Source of the DNA: NVTR01 sp036479015
GTDB lineage: Bacteria; Pseudomonadota; Alphaproteobacteria; Rhodobacterales; Rhodobacteraceae
DNA length: 51,956 nt
Direction: 5' to 3'
Assembly (NCBI GenBank): GCA_036479015.1
Contig: JAZGFB010000042.1
Location: 1-51,956, forward strand
Under the pieces are notes generated by a model, which did no database searches, was not told the DNA's origin, and saw only the letters and a program-made list of their open reading frames with translations. Below, in pieces: positions 14,018-22,791 of this stretch (the first letter of the stretch is position 1; the number at the start of each line of letters is the position of its first letter). A program made the translations under genes and the position numbers.

Positions 14018-15250
14018 ATGGATTTTGATATGTTGGGGCTTCATCCCCGTCTTGTGGCCAAATTGGCCGAGCAGGGCATAACTGAACCGACGCCAATTCA
14101 AACGCAGGCAATTCCGCATGCTATGAACGGGCGCGATGTTATGGGGCTGGCGCAAACCGGCACCGGCAAAACCGCGGCTTTCGGCCTGCCGATGATTGAT
14201 GCGCTGCTAAAGGCAGGCACAAAACCCGACGCGAAAACCGTGCGCGGTTTGATACTTGCGCCAACGCGCGAGCTGGCCAAACAGATTGCTGACAATCTGA
14301 CCGCTTATACCCAGGGCACGCATTTGAAGGTAAACCTGGTGGTGGGTGGTGCCGGGATCAAGGCGCAGATTATCCGGTTGGAACGCGGCACTGACCTGTT
14401 GGTGGCAACGCCGGGGCGGTTGATTGATCTGCTGGATCGCCGCGCGGTGTTTCTGAATGAAACCCGATATCTGGTGTTGGATGAAGCCGATCAAATGTTG
14501 GACATGGGGTTTATCCACGCGCTGCGTAAGATTGCACCATTGCTGGCGGACGACCGCCAGTCGATGATGTTTTCAGCAACCATGCCCAAGCTTATGTCAG
14601 AGCTTGCTGGTGCCTATTTGAAAGACCCGGTGCGGGTAGAAGTGTCCCCCCCCGGTAAGGTGGCTGACAAAATTAACCAATCCTTGCATTATGTACCCCA
14701 GGCGGGGAAATCGCGGTTGCTGATTGAATTGCTAAAGGAACATTCTGAAGGGTTGTCGCTGGTGTTTTCGCGCACCAAGCACGGGGCTGAAAAGCTGAAA
14801 AAGGTGCTGATTGCCGAGGGTATCAATGCCAGTTCTATCCATGGCAACAAAAGCCAGGGCCAGCGTGAACGCGCTATTAAGGCGTTTCGTGCCGGGGAAA
14901 TTGACGTGATGGTGGCCACCGATGTGGCGGCGCGCGGAATTGACATTCCTGGCATTACCCATGTTTACAATTTTGATCTGCCCAATGTGCCGGAAAACTA
15001 TGTGCATCGGATCGGGCGCACGGCGCGTGCCGGTAAAGCGGGCACAGCCATTGCGTTTTGTGGCCCCGGTGAAATGTCAGAACTGCGTGCTATCCAGAAG
15101 GTGATGAAAAAGAACATCCCAGTGGCCGGTGGCCGCGCCTGGGGGCCTGATGAGGAAATCAGCAAAAAGCAGGCCAAACCCGGTGGTAACAATCAACGCC
15201 GCCGACGGCCACAGCGCGGGCGTTCGGGTGGTGGACGTCGGGCCGCTTAG
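14018..15250 (+). CDS. DEAD-box RNA helicase (RhlE-like)
   Basis: A 410-residue ATP-dependent RNA helicase for RNA remodelling in ribosome assembly or mRNA decay. Motifs in order: the Q motif (GITEPTPIQTQAIP), Walker A AQTGTGKTAAF, motif Ia PTRELAKQI, DEAD in LVLDEADQMLDMGF, SAT in MFSATMP, then domain 2 with ATDVAARGIDIPG and HRIGRTARAGKAG. A basic tail (NQRRRRPQRGRSGGGRRAA) follows and probably binds RNA. Subfamily by memory is RhlE-like. It is preceded by AAAGGATAATCC and a long untranslated stretch. Confidence 0.95.
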   Translation: MDFDMLGLHPRLVAKLAEQGITEPTPIQTQAIPHAMNGRDVMGLAQTGTGKTAAFGLPMIDALLKAGTKPDAKTVRGLILAPTRELAKQIADNLTAYTQGTHLKVNLVVGGAGIKAQIIRLERGTDLLVATPGRLIDLLDRRAVFLNETRYLVLDEADQMLDMGFIHALRKIAPLLADDRQSMMFSATMPKLMSELAGAYLKDPVRVEVSPPGKVADKINQSLHYVPQAGKSRLLIELLKEHSEGLSLVFSRTKHGAEKLKKVLIAEGINASSIHGNKSQGQRERAIKAFRAGEIDVMVATDVAARGIDIPGITHVYNFDLPNVPENYVHRIGRTARAGKAGTAIAFCGPGEMSELRAIQKVMKKNIPVAGGRAWGPDEEISKKQAKPGGNNQRRRRPQRGRSGGGRRAA

Positions 15251-16002
15251 CCCTGTTCGCGCCCTAGTTTTTGACGGGCAATGCTTTCGTTTTTCGTGGC
15301 TTTCTGTTCATCCTGCAGCGCCTGCCTGACATAGCCCAAATGGGCCTGAACGGCGGCGCGGGCAGCACCCGGATCACGGGCCTGAATGGCGTCATTTATG
15401 GCGCGGTGCTGATCCAGTAATGGTTTTCGGGTGGCGTTTTGGCGAAACAACACCTGCCGGTTATAAAACACGCCGTCGCGCAACAGCTGATACATTGAGC
15501 GCATCATGTGTAACATGATGACATTATGGCTGGCTTCAACAATCGCCATGTGAAACTGAGCGTCCAGGCGCGCTTCGGCTTCCGGGTTGCTGGCAGTTTG
15601 CATTTTGGCGAATATTGAGGCGATGACCAATCTGTCGGTGTCAGACGCAAGTCGCGCCGCCCGTTCAGCGGCCAGCCCTTCCATATCTGCACGAAAATCA
15701 AGGGTATCAAACACCGCTTCACTATGGCGCGAAAACAGGGTGGTAAGGGTTGGTGAGAACGCCGAGCCCAGATGATCGGCAACGTAGATGCCAGAACCCG
15801 CTTTGCTGTTCAGCAGGCCGCGCCCGGACATGTCGGCAATGGCGTCGCGCAGGCTGGGGCGGGAAACGCCCAGTTTGCCTGCAAGATCCCGTTCGGCAGG
15901 CAAGCGATCACCTGGGCGCAGGATGCCACGCAGGATCAATAGTTCAATCTGCTGAACCACGGCGGCTGACAGTTTTTCAGACTGGATTTTGGTATATGGC
16001 AT
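15247..16002 (-). CDS. FadR-type GntR regulator (PdhR/LldR-like)
   Basis: A 251-residue GntR regulator of the FadR subfamily. The DNA-binding part is about residues 10-75: ILRPGDRLPAERDLAGKLGV then SRPSLRDAIADMSGRGLL. The C-terminal FCD domain carries DAQFHMAIVEASHNVIMLHM with the metal-ligand Asp/His pattern and ends with a helical HLGYVRQALQDEQ. Ligands in the subfamily are pyruvate, lactate, glycolate and similar acids. Its stop overlaps that of the convergent helicase by 4 bp. glcDEF in this window is a conceivable target but is 18 kb away. Confidence 0.88.
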   Translation of the reverse strand: MPYTKIQSEKLSAAVVQQIELLILRGILRPGDRLPAERDLAGKLGVSRPSLRDAIADMSGRGLLNSKAGSGIYVADHLGSAFSPTLTTLFSRHSEAVFDTLDFRADMEGLAAERAARLASDTDRLVIASIFAKMQTASNPEAEARLDAQFHMAIVEASHNVIMLHMMRSMYQLLRDGVFYNRQVLFRQNATRKPLLDQHRAINDAIQARDPGAARAAVQAHLGYVRQALQDEQKATKNESIARQKLGREQG

Positions 16003-16068
16003 GATTTGCGCCCAAGATTATTGCCAGGCGAGCATAGCAATGCAGGGGCAGGCAACAACAGCCAAGTT

Positions 16069-16090
16069 GGGCCGGGGGTGAACCCGGCCC
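16069..16090 (-). terminator. GC-rich hairpin after the OmpA-like lipoprotein gene
   Basis: GGGCCGGG (16069-16076) and CCCGGCCC (16083-16090) form a perfect 8-bp stem with a 6-nt loop, 9 bp after the stop of the minus-strand lipoprotein gene. No T-run follows, so it may slow or partly terminate transcription rather than act as a classical terminator. Confidence 0.5.
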
Positions 16091-16098
16091 GGATTAGA

Positions 16099-16764
16099 TT
16101 AGCCGTTTGGACGGATTACAATTTCCACCCGCCGGTTCTGGGCGCGACCAGCCGACGTTAGATTGGATGCTATCGGTTGATCTTCGCCCTGGCCAACGGA
16201 CCGAATGCGCGACCGCGACACTCCGTTGGACACCAAAACAGCCGCCACCGCGTTGGCGCGGCGCGAGGATAGTTCCTGATTGTAGGATGCGGCCCCAGTA
16301 TTATCGGTATGGCCAGCGACTATGATGGTAGAGCCTGGGAAGCGCTGAATGTTATTGGCCAGTGCCGCCAGATCGCTGCGCAGGGTGTTTTGTAATGTCG
16401 AACTGTCAACCGAAAACAGGATATCCTGTGGCATCCGGACTATCAGATGATCGCCGTTGTTGATGATCTGAATGCGGCCATCGCCAAGGGTGGCCTGCAA
16501 ATCGGCCGCCTGCCGATCAAGGTTTGTTCCGATGGCACCGCCAATAGCGCCGCCAAGAATGCCGCCGATAATGGCCCCCTGGGTGCGTTCCTGGGCATTG
16601 TTGCCGCGCAGGATACCAATAAGGGCACCGGTTGCCGCGCCAACACCAACACCTTCGTTGGCACGGGTATTAGAATTACCAGTATTGGTATTGATATCGG
16701 TACAGGCCGTCAGGGCCAGCAGACCGGCCGTCGTGGCCAGGGCGGGTATTTTCATGAATGTCAT
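16099..16764 (-). CDS. OmpA-family outer membrane lipoprotein with glycine-zipper region
   Basis: A 221-residue lipoprotein. A short signal peptide ends at the lipobox LLALTAC (about residues 15-21). A glycine-zipper stretch follows, about residues 38-80 (GVGVGAATGALIGILRG, IIGGILGGAIGGAIGTNLD), likely membrane-associated. The C-terminal OmpA peptidoglycan-binding domain covers about residues 105-221 with GHTDNTGAASYNQELSSRRA and AGRAQNRRVEIVI. The architecture resembles the YiaD/Pal-like lipoproteins that tie the outer membrane to the cell wall. GAGGAA 5 nt before the first ATG supports 16764; an ATG three codons in is the alternative. Confidence 0.9.
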   Translation of the reverse strand: MTFMKIPALATTAGLLALTACTDINTNTGNSNTRANEGVGVGAATGALIGILRGNNAQERTQGAIIGGILGGAIGGAIGTNLDRQAADLQATLGDGRIQIINNGDHLIVRMPQDILFSVDSSTLQNTLRSDLAALANNIQRFPGSTIIVAGHTDNTGAASYNQELSSRRANAVAAVLVSNGVSRSRIRSVGQGEDQPIASNLTSAGRAQNRRVEIVIRPNG

Positions 16765-16880
16765 TTTATTCCTCAGTTGGTCGTTTTTGTTGACCCAGCT
16801 TTATGGCGCTTATTATTATGCGTGGATTGCTTCCACTTCAAAGCCATTAGGCCCGGATCGGCGGAATTCCGCAAGTCTTA

Positions 16881-17732
16881 TTACAGACTTGTGTTGCAGG
16901 GCTTAGCTTCCAAGCGGGCCGCTTCCCAGGCCAGCATGGCGCGTTTGACCGGCAGGCCCCAGTGATATCCGCCCAGCCCGCCGGATTTACGCAGGGCGCG
17001 GTGGCATGGGATCAGCCAACTGATCGGATTTTTGCCAACGGCTGTGCCCACTGCGCGTGCGGCGCGGGGGCTGCCTATGGCAGTGGCAATCTCTGAATAT
17101 GTGGTGACGGTGCCTGATGGGATGGCCAGCAGTGCTTGCCATACCTTGATCTGAAACGGCGCACCGATCAGGTGCAGTTGCATCGGTTGTGCTGGGCCAA
17201 ATGCTAGGTTTACCCATTTTTCAACCCGTTCGGGACCATGGGTGAAGGTCGCCCTTGGCCAACGGGATGTCATGTCAGCCAGGGCCGTGGCGTCCCCGGT
17301 TTCTTCGGCGAATGCCAATCCGCACAGGCCGCGGTCTGTGCCCAGTGCCAGAACCCGGCCAAAGGGGCTGTTGAACCAGCCGTAACTGATCTGTAGCCCG
17401 GCGCCCTTGCGGGCATATTCGCCTGGGGTCATGGCTTCCCATTTTACAAACATATCATGCAGGCGGCTGCCGCCGGACAGGCCCAGCTCATGGGCGGTTT
17501 CAAGGGTGGTAAAGTTGTTCGCCAGCAAGCTGCGAGCGTGATCCAGTGCCAAATATTGCTGATAGCGTTTTGGTGACACGCCGACCCAACGGGAAAACAC
17601 CCGTTGAAAATGCGTTGGACTCATCGACAATTTGCTGGCCAGCGCATCCAATGTTTGTGGTTCTTGGCTGGCGTCAATGGCGTCTATTGCACGGCGAATA
17701 ACGCTATAATGATAACCGGTCTCATCAGGCAT
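16881..17732 (-). CDS. AraC-type regulator fused to methylated-DNA cysteine S-methyltransferase (Ada-like)
   Basis: A 283-residue Ada-like protein. The first 100 residues are an AraC helix-turn-helix (LSMSPTHFQRVFSRWVGVSP, ALDHARSLL). The C-terminal part is an O6-alkylguanine transferase with acceptor Cys243 in WLIPCHRAL and the DNA-binding segment SEIATAIGSPRAARAVG. The zinc-bound N-terminal methyl-phosphotriester domain of E. coli Ada is missing, so methylation sensing through that domain cannot occur. It should both remove alkyl groups from guanine and regulate repair genes. It is divergent from nth, another base-damage repair gene, across 93 bp. Confidence 0.9.
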   Translation of the reverse strand: MPDETGYHYSVIRRAIDAIDASQEPQTLDALASKLSMSPTHFQRVFSRWVGVSPKRYQQYLALDHARSLLANNFTTLETAHELGLSGGSRLHDMFVKWEAMTPGEYARKGAGLQISYGWFNSPFGRVLALGTDRGLCGLAFAEETGDATALADMTSRWPRATFTHGPERVEKWVNLAFGPAQPMQLHLIGAPFQIKVWQALLAIPSGTVTTYSEIATAIGSPRAARAVGTAVGKNPISWLIPCHRALRKSGGLGGYHWGLPVKRAMLAWEAARLEAKPCNTSL

Positions 17733-17825
17733 CAGTTGTCCTTTTCGACGTTCACCCTAGCAATAATTTACACGGGGTCGATCCGTTTCTTGCGCCTAGT
17801 GAACGGGCAGGGCATAGAGCGCCCC

Positions 17826-18473
17826 ATGGTCAAGCAAATGAACTATCACGTCATATATGAAGTGTTTTCCCGGTTTCAGGCCAGTGAGCCCGAGCCGAAG
17901 GGCGAACTGAATCATGTGAATGTTTTTACCCTGGTGGTGGCGGTGGCGCTGTCGGCGCAGTCAACCGATATTGGGGTGAACCGGGCGACGGCGGCGTTGT
18001 TTGAAATTGCCGATACGCCGGAAAAGATGTTGGCATTGGGTGAAGAGGCGCTGATCGGGCATATTAAGACCATTGGGTTGTACCGGCAAAAAGCCAAGAA
18101 TGTGATTAAGCTGTCGCGGATATTGGTCGAAGATTTTGGCGGTCAGGTGCCATCGTCACGTGCCGCGTTACAATCGCTGCCTGGGGTCGGGCGCAAGACC
18201 GCAAATGTGGTGCTGAACATGTGGTTCAAGCAACCGGCGCAGGCGGTGGATACCCATATATTTCGCGTTGGTAACCGCACAGGTCTGGCACCTGGCAAAA
18301 ATGTTGACGCGGTAGAGCGTGCCATCGAAGACAATGTTCCGGCCGAATTCCAACACCACGCGCATCACTGGCTGATCTTACATGGCCGCTATATCTGCGT
18401 GGCGCGAAACCCAAAATGTGGGGCCTGCATCATTCATGATCTGTGCCCGTTCAAGGAGAAAACAGTTGTCTAA
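17826..18473 (+). CDS. nth: Endonuclease III
   Basis: A 215-residue bifunctional DNA glycosylase/AP lyase that removes oxidised pyrimidines. The helix-hairpin-helix LPGVGRKTANVVL holds the catalytic Lys124, and Asp142 follows in VDTHIFRV with the family's usual spacing. The C-terminal [4Fe-4S] site is C-x6-C-x2-C-x5-C (CVARNPKCGACIIHDLC). The open frame runs 74 codons further upstream, but that part crosses the divergent ada-like gene. Starts at 17826 (MVKQMNYHV) or 17841 are both reasonable. The end overlaps the next gene by 8 bp. Confidence 0.95.
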   Translation: MVKQMNYHVIYEVFSRFQASEPEPKGELNHVNVFTLVVAVALSAQSTDIGVNRATAALFEIADTPEKMLALGEEALIGHIKTIGLYRQKAKNVIKLSRILVEDFGGQVPSSRAALQSLPGVGRKTANVVLNMWFKQPAQAVDTHIFRVGNRTGLAPGKNVDAVERAIEDNVPAEFQHHAHHWLILHGRYICVARNPKCGACIIHDLCPFKEKTVV

Positions 18474-19461
18474 GAAATATCAGGTTGTTGGCATCGGTAA
18501 CGCGATTGTCGATGTGTTGTCGCAATGTAGCGATGGATTTTTGGCACAGGCAGGTGTGGAAAAAGGCATCATGCAATTGATCGATATGGACCGGGCGGTG
18601 GACTTGTATGCCAAAGTTGGCCCTTCCAAGGAAATCAGTGGCGGGTCAGCGGCCAATTCGATTGCCGCCGCCGCCCAATTGGGCGGGCGGGTTGCCTATG
18701 TTGGTAAGGTCAAGGATGATCAACTGGGGGCGATTTTTGCCCATGACCTGCGGGCCCAGGGGGCTGTGTATGAAACAGCACTTGGCGCGCGCGACAGTGA
18801 CGCTGAAACCGGACGCTGTATTGTGCTGGTGACCCCGGATGGTGAACGCTCACTAAACACCTATTTGGGCTGGTCAGAATTTTTGGGGCCTGATGACATT
18901 GACGAAGCCATGATGGCGGATGCCGAATGGATATTTCTGGAAGGCTACCGGTTTGACGGCCCTGACAGCCACGCGGCGTTTTCCAAGGCAATAGCGGCCA
19001 CGAAATCGACCGGTGGTAAGGTTTCTATTACCCTGTCTGATCCGTTCTGCATTGATCGGCACCGGGATGCATTTGCGCGTCTTTTGCGTGAGGACGCTGA
19101 CCTGTTGTTCGCCAACCGGGTTGAAATAATGTCGATGTATCAAACCGACGATTTTGAAACGGCCTTGGCTGGTGCACTGGCGGATGTTGATATTGTGGCC
19201 TGCACCGATGCTGCGGACGGCGCCCATGTTTTAAGCGCCACGGGGCGCTGGCATATACCGGCAGTACCCACCACTGTGCTGGATGCCACCGGCGCGGGCG
19301 ATCTGTTTGCGGGTGCGTTTCTTTGGGGGCTGACCAATGGCTTTGATCTGGAAACCTGCGGCAAAATGGCCTGCGTAGCTGCCTCAGAGGTGATCAGCCA
19401 TATTGGTGCCCGACCAGAGGCAGACCTGGCGAGCCTATTCAGACAGCATCAGTTGATCTAG
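18466..19461 (+). CDS. PfkB-family carbohydrate kinase (adenosine kinase-like)
   Basis: A 331-residue ribokinase-fold kinase. N-terminal YQVVGIGNAIVDVLSQC, the glycine pair region ISGGSAANSIAAAAQLGG and the catalytic DATGAGDLFAGAFLWG (Asp279) define the family. The overall pattern is that of alphaproteobacterial adenosine kinases, which phosphorylate adenosine to AMP. There is no ATG near the true N-terminus. AAGGAGA ends 7 nt before a TTG at 18466, and starting there gives the conserved SKKYQVVGIG. That start lies inside the last codons of nth, so the two genes are probably coupled. Confidence 0.88.
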   Translation: MSKKYQVVGIGNAIVDVLSQCSDGFLAQAGVEKGIMQLIDMDRAVDLYAKVGPSKEISGGSAANSIAAAAQLGGRVAYVGKVKDDQLGAIFAHDLRAQGAVYETALGARDSDAETGRCIVLVTPDGERSLNTYLGWSEFLGPDDIDEAMMADAEWIFLEGYRFDGPDSHAAFSKAIAATKSTGGKVSITLSDPFCIDRHRDAFARLLREDADLLFANRVEIMSMYQTDDFETALAGALADVDIVACTDAADGAHVLSATGRWHIPAVPTTVLDATGAGDLFAGAFLWGLTNGFDLETCGKMACVAASEVISHIGARPEADLASLFRQHQLI

Positions 19462-19462
19462 G

Positions 19463-19535
19463 GGTATTACATCGGCGTTCCAAATATATCCTCGGGGTGA
19501 ATTCGCCCTTGGCGAAGAGGGGCTGAAAGCCCTTG
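19463..19535 (-). repeat. Dispersed terminator-like element after the sulfotransferase gene
   Basis: On the minus strand the order is GGGCTTTCAGCCCC (a short hairpin), CGCCAAGGGCGAATTCACCC, then CCCCGAGGATATATTTGGAA and GCCGATG. The last block matches copies at 10092-10118, 36001-36028 and 50411-50440. It lies between the convergent PfkB kinase and sulfotransferase genes, in the orientation that follows the sulfotransferase. The stem is modest, so termination strength is uncertain. Confidence 0.5.
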
Positions 19536-19576
19536 ATCAGACAATCTAATACGGGCCCTGGCCGCGTTCAATTGGA

Positions 19577-20380
19577 TCAGTCACCCAGTTTGGCGTGTAC
19601 TTCGTCCAGATCGATTTCACCCACGGGCATTTTGTTGGCCGGGGCGTCCATGTCGTATTTGAACAGGTCAAAATCGCGTTTGTACATTTCACGGACCAGG
19701 TGCAGTGACAGATCGTCAAAATAGTCTTCCACCGGATGTGCCCGTTTGGGGCCATGGCCTTCGCTTTCATTGAAGCGGGGTATTTTGCTTAGGTCGACCT
19801 GGTTGGCGACCTCTATCTTGTCCAGAACACTTTGCATACCTTCGTCGAATTTTTCGGTGAAGACGATGTTGTCATAGGTGCCGCCGTTGACGATAAGAGT
19901 TGAAACATGCCCGGCCATTGCCGACCAGTGCAGGTCTGGGTCCATGGGCTTGCGCCATTTCACGGTGTCCCGTGCAAACAGCAAAAACCGCCGAAAGCTT
20001 TTGATCTGATCAAAGTCGCCTTCCACCTCAATCCCGTATTTCTGAATGAGCAGGGGTACCAGATTGCCACGGTAGCGTTTGCCATTGCGCTGGATGCCGC
20101 AAATTTTGTCAAAGAACGATGACAATATCCGGGTATAGGGATTGCGAACACAGGTGAACGTATAGGAATTGTGGTTCTGTACGTTCGTTTCAATCAGTTT
20201 CTGACTGTCCTGCATTGCCCATTTGTGGATGCCGTGGTCGGCGTCATGGATATCGCCATCAAAGAATTCACCGTGATCTGAATAATACATGATTTGCCCG
20301 ATGGTCGAACAAGCACATTTGGGCACAACCCGGTAGACTGTGCTTTGGCTTTCGGTCATCCATGTACCAGGGAAACCCAT
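19577..20380 (-). CDS. Carbohydrate-type sulfotransferase family protein
   Basis: A 267-residue PAPS-dependent sulfotransferase-like protein. The 5'-phosphosulfate loop is VVPKCACSTIGQI at about residues 18-30. The 3'-phosphate site is CVRNPYTRILSSFFDK at about 77-92. Both match the carbohydrate sulfotransferase fold of eukaryotic HNK-1/chondroitin sulfotransferases and their bacterial relatives. No signal peptide is seen, so it would act in the cytoplasm. The frame extends upstream through GTG and TTG codons. I start at the ATG at 20380 (MGFPGTWM), although GTG at 20392 is possible. It is divergent from a GT14-like glycosyltransferase, suggesting a shared glycan substrate. Confidence 0.8.
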   Translation of the reverse strand: MGFPGTWMTESQSTVYRVVPKCACSTIGQIMYYSDHGEFFDGDIHDADHGIHKWAMQDSQKLIETNVQNHNSYTFTCVRNPYTRILSSFFDKICGIQRNGKRYRGNLVPLLIQKYGIEVEGDFDQIKSFRRFLLFARDTVKWRKPMDPDLHWSAMAGHVSTLIVNGGTYDNIVFTEKFDEGMQSVLDKIEVANQVDLSKIPRFNESEGHGPKRAHPVEDYFDDLSLHLVREMYKRDFDLFKYDMDAPANKMPVGEIDLDEVHAKLGD

Positions 20381-20527
20381 AATATCACTCACTTTCAAAG
20401 CGCTGCCCGCCTATGGCGGCTATACAAAATAAATTACGGTGAAAAAAGCAAAGAAAACCTGTTTGTTCAATGGCTGTTCACGTTAACAATGGCACAATCG
20501 CAAGAATAATTGGAATGTGAATCAAAA

Positions 20528-22105
20528 ATGGCAAAGATTGCCTTCATATTGCTCTGCCACAAGGACCCAGAGGCGATCATAGATCAGGCCACCCGGTTGA
20601 CGGCGGCCGGGGACTATTTGGCTATTCACTTTGATGCCCGGGCCCGGCCGGCGGATTTTAATCGGATCAAGGGCGCGTTGGGTGGCAATCCGAATGTTGC
20701 TTTTGCCAATAAGCGCATCAAATGTGGCTGGGGTGAATGGAGCTTGGTTCAGGCAACGTTACACGCCGTTGAAGCTGCTGTTGCCGGGTTTCCCCGGGCC
20801 ACGCATTTTTACATGCTGTCAGGTGATTGCATGGCAATAAAATCATCAGAGTATTGCCATGAACTTCTGGACAACGAAGACGCTGATTTCATCGAGAGCT
20901 TTGATTATTTTGACAGTGACTGGATCAAAACCGGATTTAAAGAAGAGCGCCTGATCTACCGGCACTATTTTAATGAACGTAAGAATAAACCGCTTTTCTA
21001 TCAGTCGATCAATCTTCAGAAAAAAGCAGGGTTGGTCCGGGCGATACCCCATGATTTGCAAATGATGATAGGCAGTCAGTGGTGGTGCCTACGGCGGCAA
21101 ACTGTTGAGCAAGTGCTGGTGTTTTGTGCCCTGCGAAAAGATGTCATGAAATTCTTTCGCACAACCTGGATACCGGATGAGACGTTCTTTCAGACATTGG
21201 TTCGCCATTTGGTTCCGGAAACCGAAATTTACGCCCGCTCACTGACGTTTTTGATGTTCTCTGACTATGGGATGCCGGTGACGTTTTATAATGACCACTA
21301 CGACCTGTTGCTAAGTCAGAATTATCTGTTTGCCCGTAAAATTTCACCCGAGGCGAAAGAACTAAAATCTCGGCTGGGGGAGCTGTTCGCAGAGAAAGAT
21401 GTGGAATTCGCTATTTCAAATGAGGGACGCAACCTGTTTAAGTTCCTGACTGCGCGGGGGCGGGAAGGCCGGCGGTATGCGCCACGGTTCTGGGAAACTG
21501 AAAGCACGCTGGGCCGGGACCGCGAGCTGATGATTGTGACGTGCAAAAAATGGCATGTTGCCAAACGGCTGTTGCACCAGGTCCGCCAGGTAACCAATGT
21601 TCCAGCAATCGAATATGTGTTTGACGAAGAAGCAACCAGCCTACCTGATCTGGGAGGCATTCAAAAAACCCTTGGCAAGCGCACCCGGCATAGGCGCGCC
21701 CTAATGCGGATGCTGTTTGACTATTATGAGACCGATAAGCTGATCTTTTGTCTGGACCCGGACAATATGGATTTGCTGCAGGATTTCTACACCGACCGCA
21801 GCACCATAAAACTGTTGCAGATCGAATGTGAATTTAGCGATGAATACCTGCTTGGTCACGCCAAGCGGGTGGAACTGATTGGTGATAAAGCTGGGGCCGA
21901 TGCCACCGAGCGCCTGTTGCCAACGATCCGGGCGGATGTTTATCATGAAATTGACCGGATTAAGGACGCAAACTTTCCAAACTTTTTTCGATTAAGTGAA
22001 AGCCTGTCGGCCACAGAAAACGCTGGACCGCTGGCAGAGTTTTTAGATATCTCAGCCGATCAGGCGCAACAAATTGCGGCAGCCGAACATTTGTTTGCTG
22101 ACTAG
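20528..22105 (+). CDS. GT14-like glycosyltransferase with extra C-terminal domain
   Basis: A 525-residue protein. The first 270 residues resemble the GT14 core-2/I-branching beta-1,6-GlcNAc transferase and xylosyltransferase family: AKIAFILLCHKDPEAI, CGWGEWSLVQATLHAVEAA, THFYMLSGDCMAIKS, GSQWWCLRRQTVEQVL and TTWIPDETFFQTLVRHL. Residues about 330-525 form a second domain (RELMIVTCKKWHVAKRLL, KLIFCLDPDNMDLLQDFY) of unknown function. I recall the arrangement in Rhodobacterales under a DUF5928-type name but cannot verify it. No signal peptide or membrane helix, so probably cytoplasmic. It begins about 150 bp from the divergent sulfotransferase and ends 8 bp before the HIT gene. Confidence 0.82.
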   Translation: MAKIAFILLCHKDPEAIIDQATRLTAAGDYLAIHFDARARPADFNRIKGALGGNPNVAFANKRIKCGWGEWSLVQATLHAVEAAVAGFPRATHFYMLSGDCMAIKSSEYCHELLDNEDADFIESFDYFDSDWIKTGFKEERLIYRHYFNERKNKPLFYQSINLQKKAGLVRAIPHDLQMMIGSQWWCLRRQTVEQVLVFCALRKDVMKFFRTTWIPDETFFQTLVRHLVPETEIYARSLTFLMFSDYGMPVTFYNDHYDLLLSQNYLFARKISPEAKELKSRLGELFAEKDVEFAISNEGRNLFKFLTARGREGRRYAPRFWETESTLGRDRELMIVTCKKWHVAKRLLHQVRQVTNVPAIEYVFDEEATSLPDLGGIQKTLGKRTRHRRALMRMLFDYYETDKLIFCLDPDNMDLLQDFYTDRSTIKLLQIECEFSDEYLLGHAKRVELIGDKAGADATERLLPTIRADVYHEIDRIKDANFPNFFRLSESLSATENAGPLAEFLDISADQAQQIAAAEHLFAD

Positions 22106-22113
22106 GGGGACCC

Positions 22114-22494
22114 ATGGGTTACGACTATGACGACCAGAATATTTTCGCAAAAATCCTGCGCGGCGAAATTCCCAATAAGACTGTGTTGAAAACAGAGCAT
22201 ACACTGGCGTTTCGCGACATTGCCCCGCAGGCGCCAGAGCATATTTTAGTGATCCCCAGGGGAGCTTATGTAAGTTATGACCATTTCGCGCGCGCGGCTT
22301 CGGACGCTGAAATTGTCGATTTTACCCGTGCAGTTGGTGAGATATGCAAAATAGCTGGCGTAAGTTTGGACACTGGCGCTGGGTTTCGTATGATTGCCAA
22401 TTCCGGGTTGCACGGGGTTCAGGATGTGCCGCATATGCATGTTCATATATTGGGGGGCAACCCGTTGGGGCGGATGTTGCCAGCCAGCAGCTAG
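22114..22494 (+). CDS. HIT-family nucleotide-binding protein (HinT-like)
   Basis: A 126-residue histidine-triad protein. The signature H-x-H-x-H is at PHMHVHILGG near the C-terminus, where the middle His attacks the alpha phosphate of AMP-linked substrates. N-terminal YDDQNIFAKILRGEIPNKTV and HILVIPRGAY are typical of HinT. These proteins hydrolyse adenosine phosphoramidates. GGGGGA stands 7 nt before the ATG, and the gene follows the glycosyltransferase by 8 bp, so cotranscription is likely though a functional tie is not implied. Confidence 0.93.
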   Translation: MGYDYDDQNIFAKILRGEIPNKTVLKTEHTLAFRDIAPQAPEHILVIPRGAYVSYDHFARAASDAEIVDFTRAVGEICKIAGVSLDTGAGFRMIANSGLHGVQDVPHMHVHILGGNPLGRMLPASS

Positions 22495-22588
22495 CCTTTG
22501 CAGGCAATGCGCCCCCGTAACAAGTGTTGCGACCCTGTGTTGGCTTGGTATCATGGGGAAAATCCTGCCAATGACATCCGGAGAGATC

Positions 22589-22771
22589 ATGACCATAGAT
22601 GCGCCTGAGACCGAAATAGTCGACACCAACCGCATCGCCTGTGATGGTGGCGGAGCTGCCCATGGCCACCCACGGGTTTGGCTGCAGATATCCCACGAAA
22701 CCGGGTTCGTGGAATGTGGGTATTGTGATAAAAAATTCGTGCATCGGAATTTTGAAAGCGACCTTAAATAG
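22589..22771 (+). CDS. CHCC-type zinc-finger protein
   Basis: A 60-residue protein with the zf-CHCC pattern: a Cys in IACDGGG, a His in GHPRVWL, and the pair CGYC in FVECGYCDKKFVH. The domain is shared with mitochondrial complex I subunit NDUFS6 and binds one zinc. Alphaproteobacteria often carry it as a stand-alone gene. GGAGAG 3-5 nt before 22589 favours this ATG; an ATG at 22571 in the same frame is possible. It is 20 bp before polA. Confidence 0.82.
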   Translation: MTIDAPETEIVDTNRIACDGGGAAHGHPRVWLQISHETGFVECGYCDKKFVHRNFESDLK

Positions 22772-22791
22772 ACTAGGTTCAGGGGGACGAT

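Noticed and set aside
13596..14081. 161-codon plus-strand frame spanning the atp terminator and helicase start
   Set aside because: It runs through the atpF end, a clear terminator and the first codons of the helicase in a different frame; composition is Cys/Trp-rich and shows no family features.
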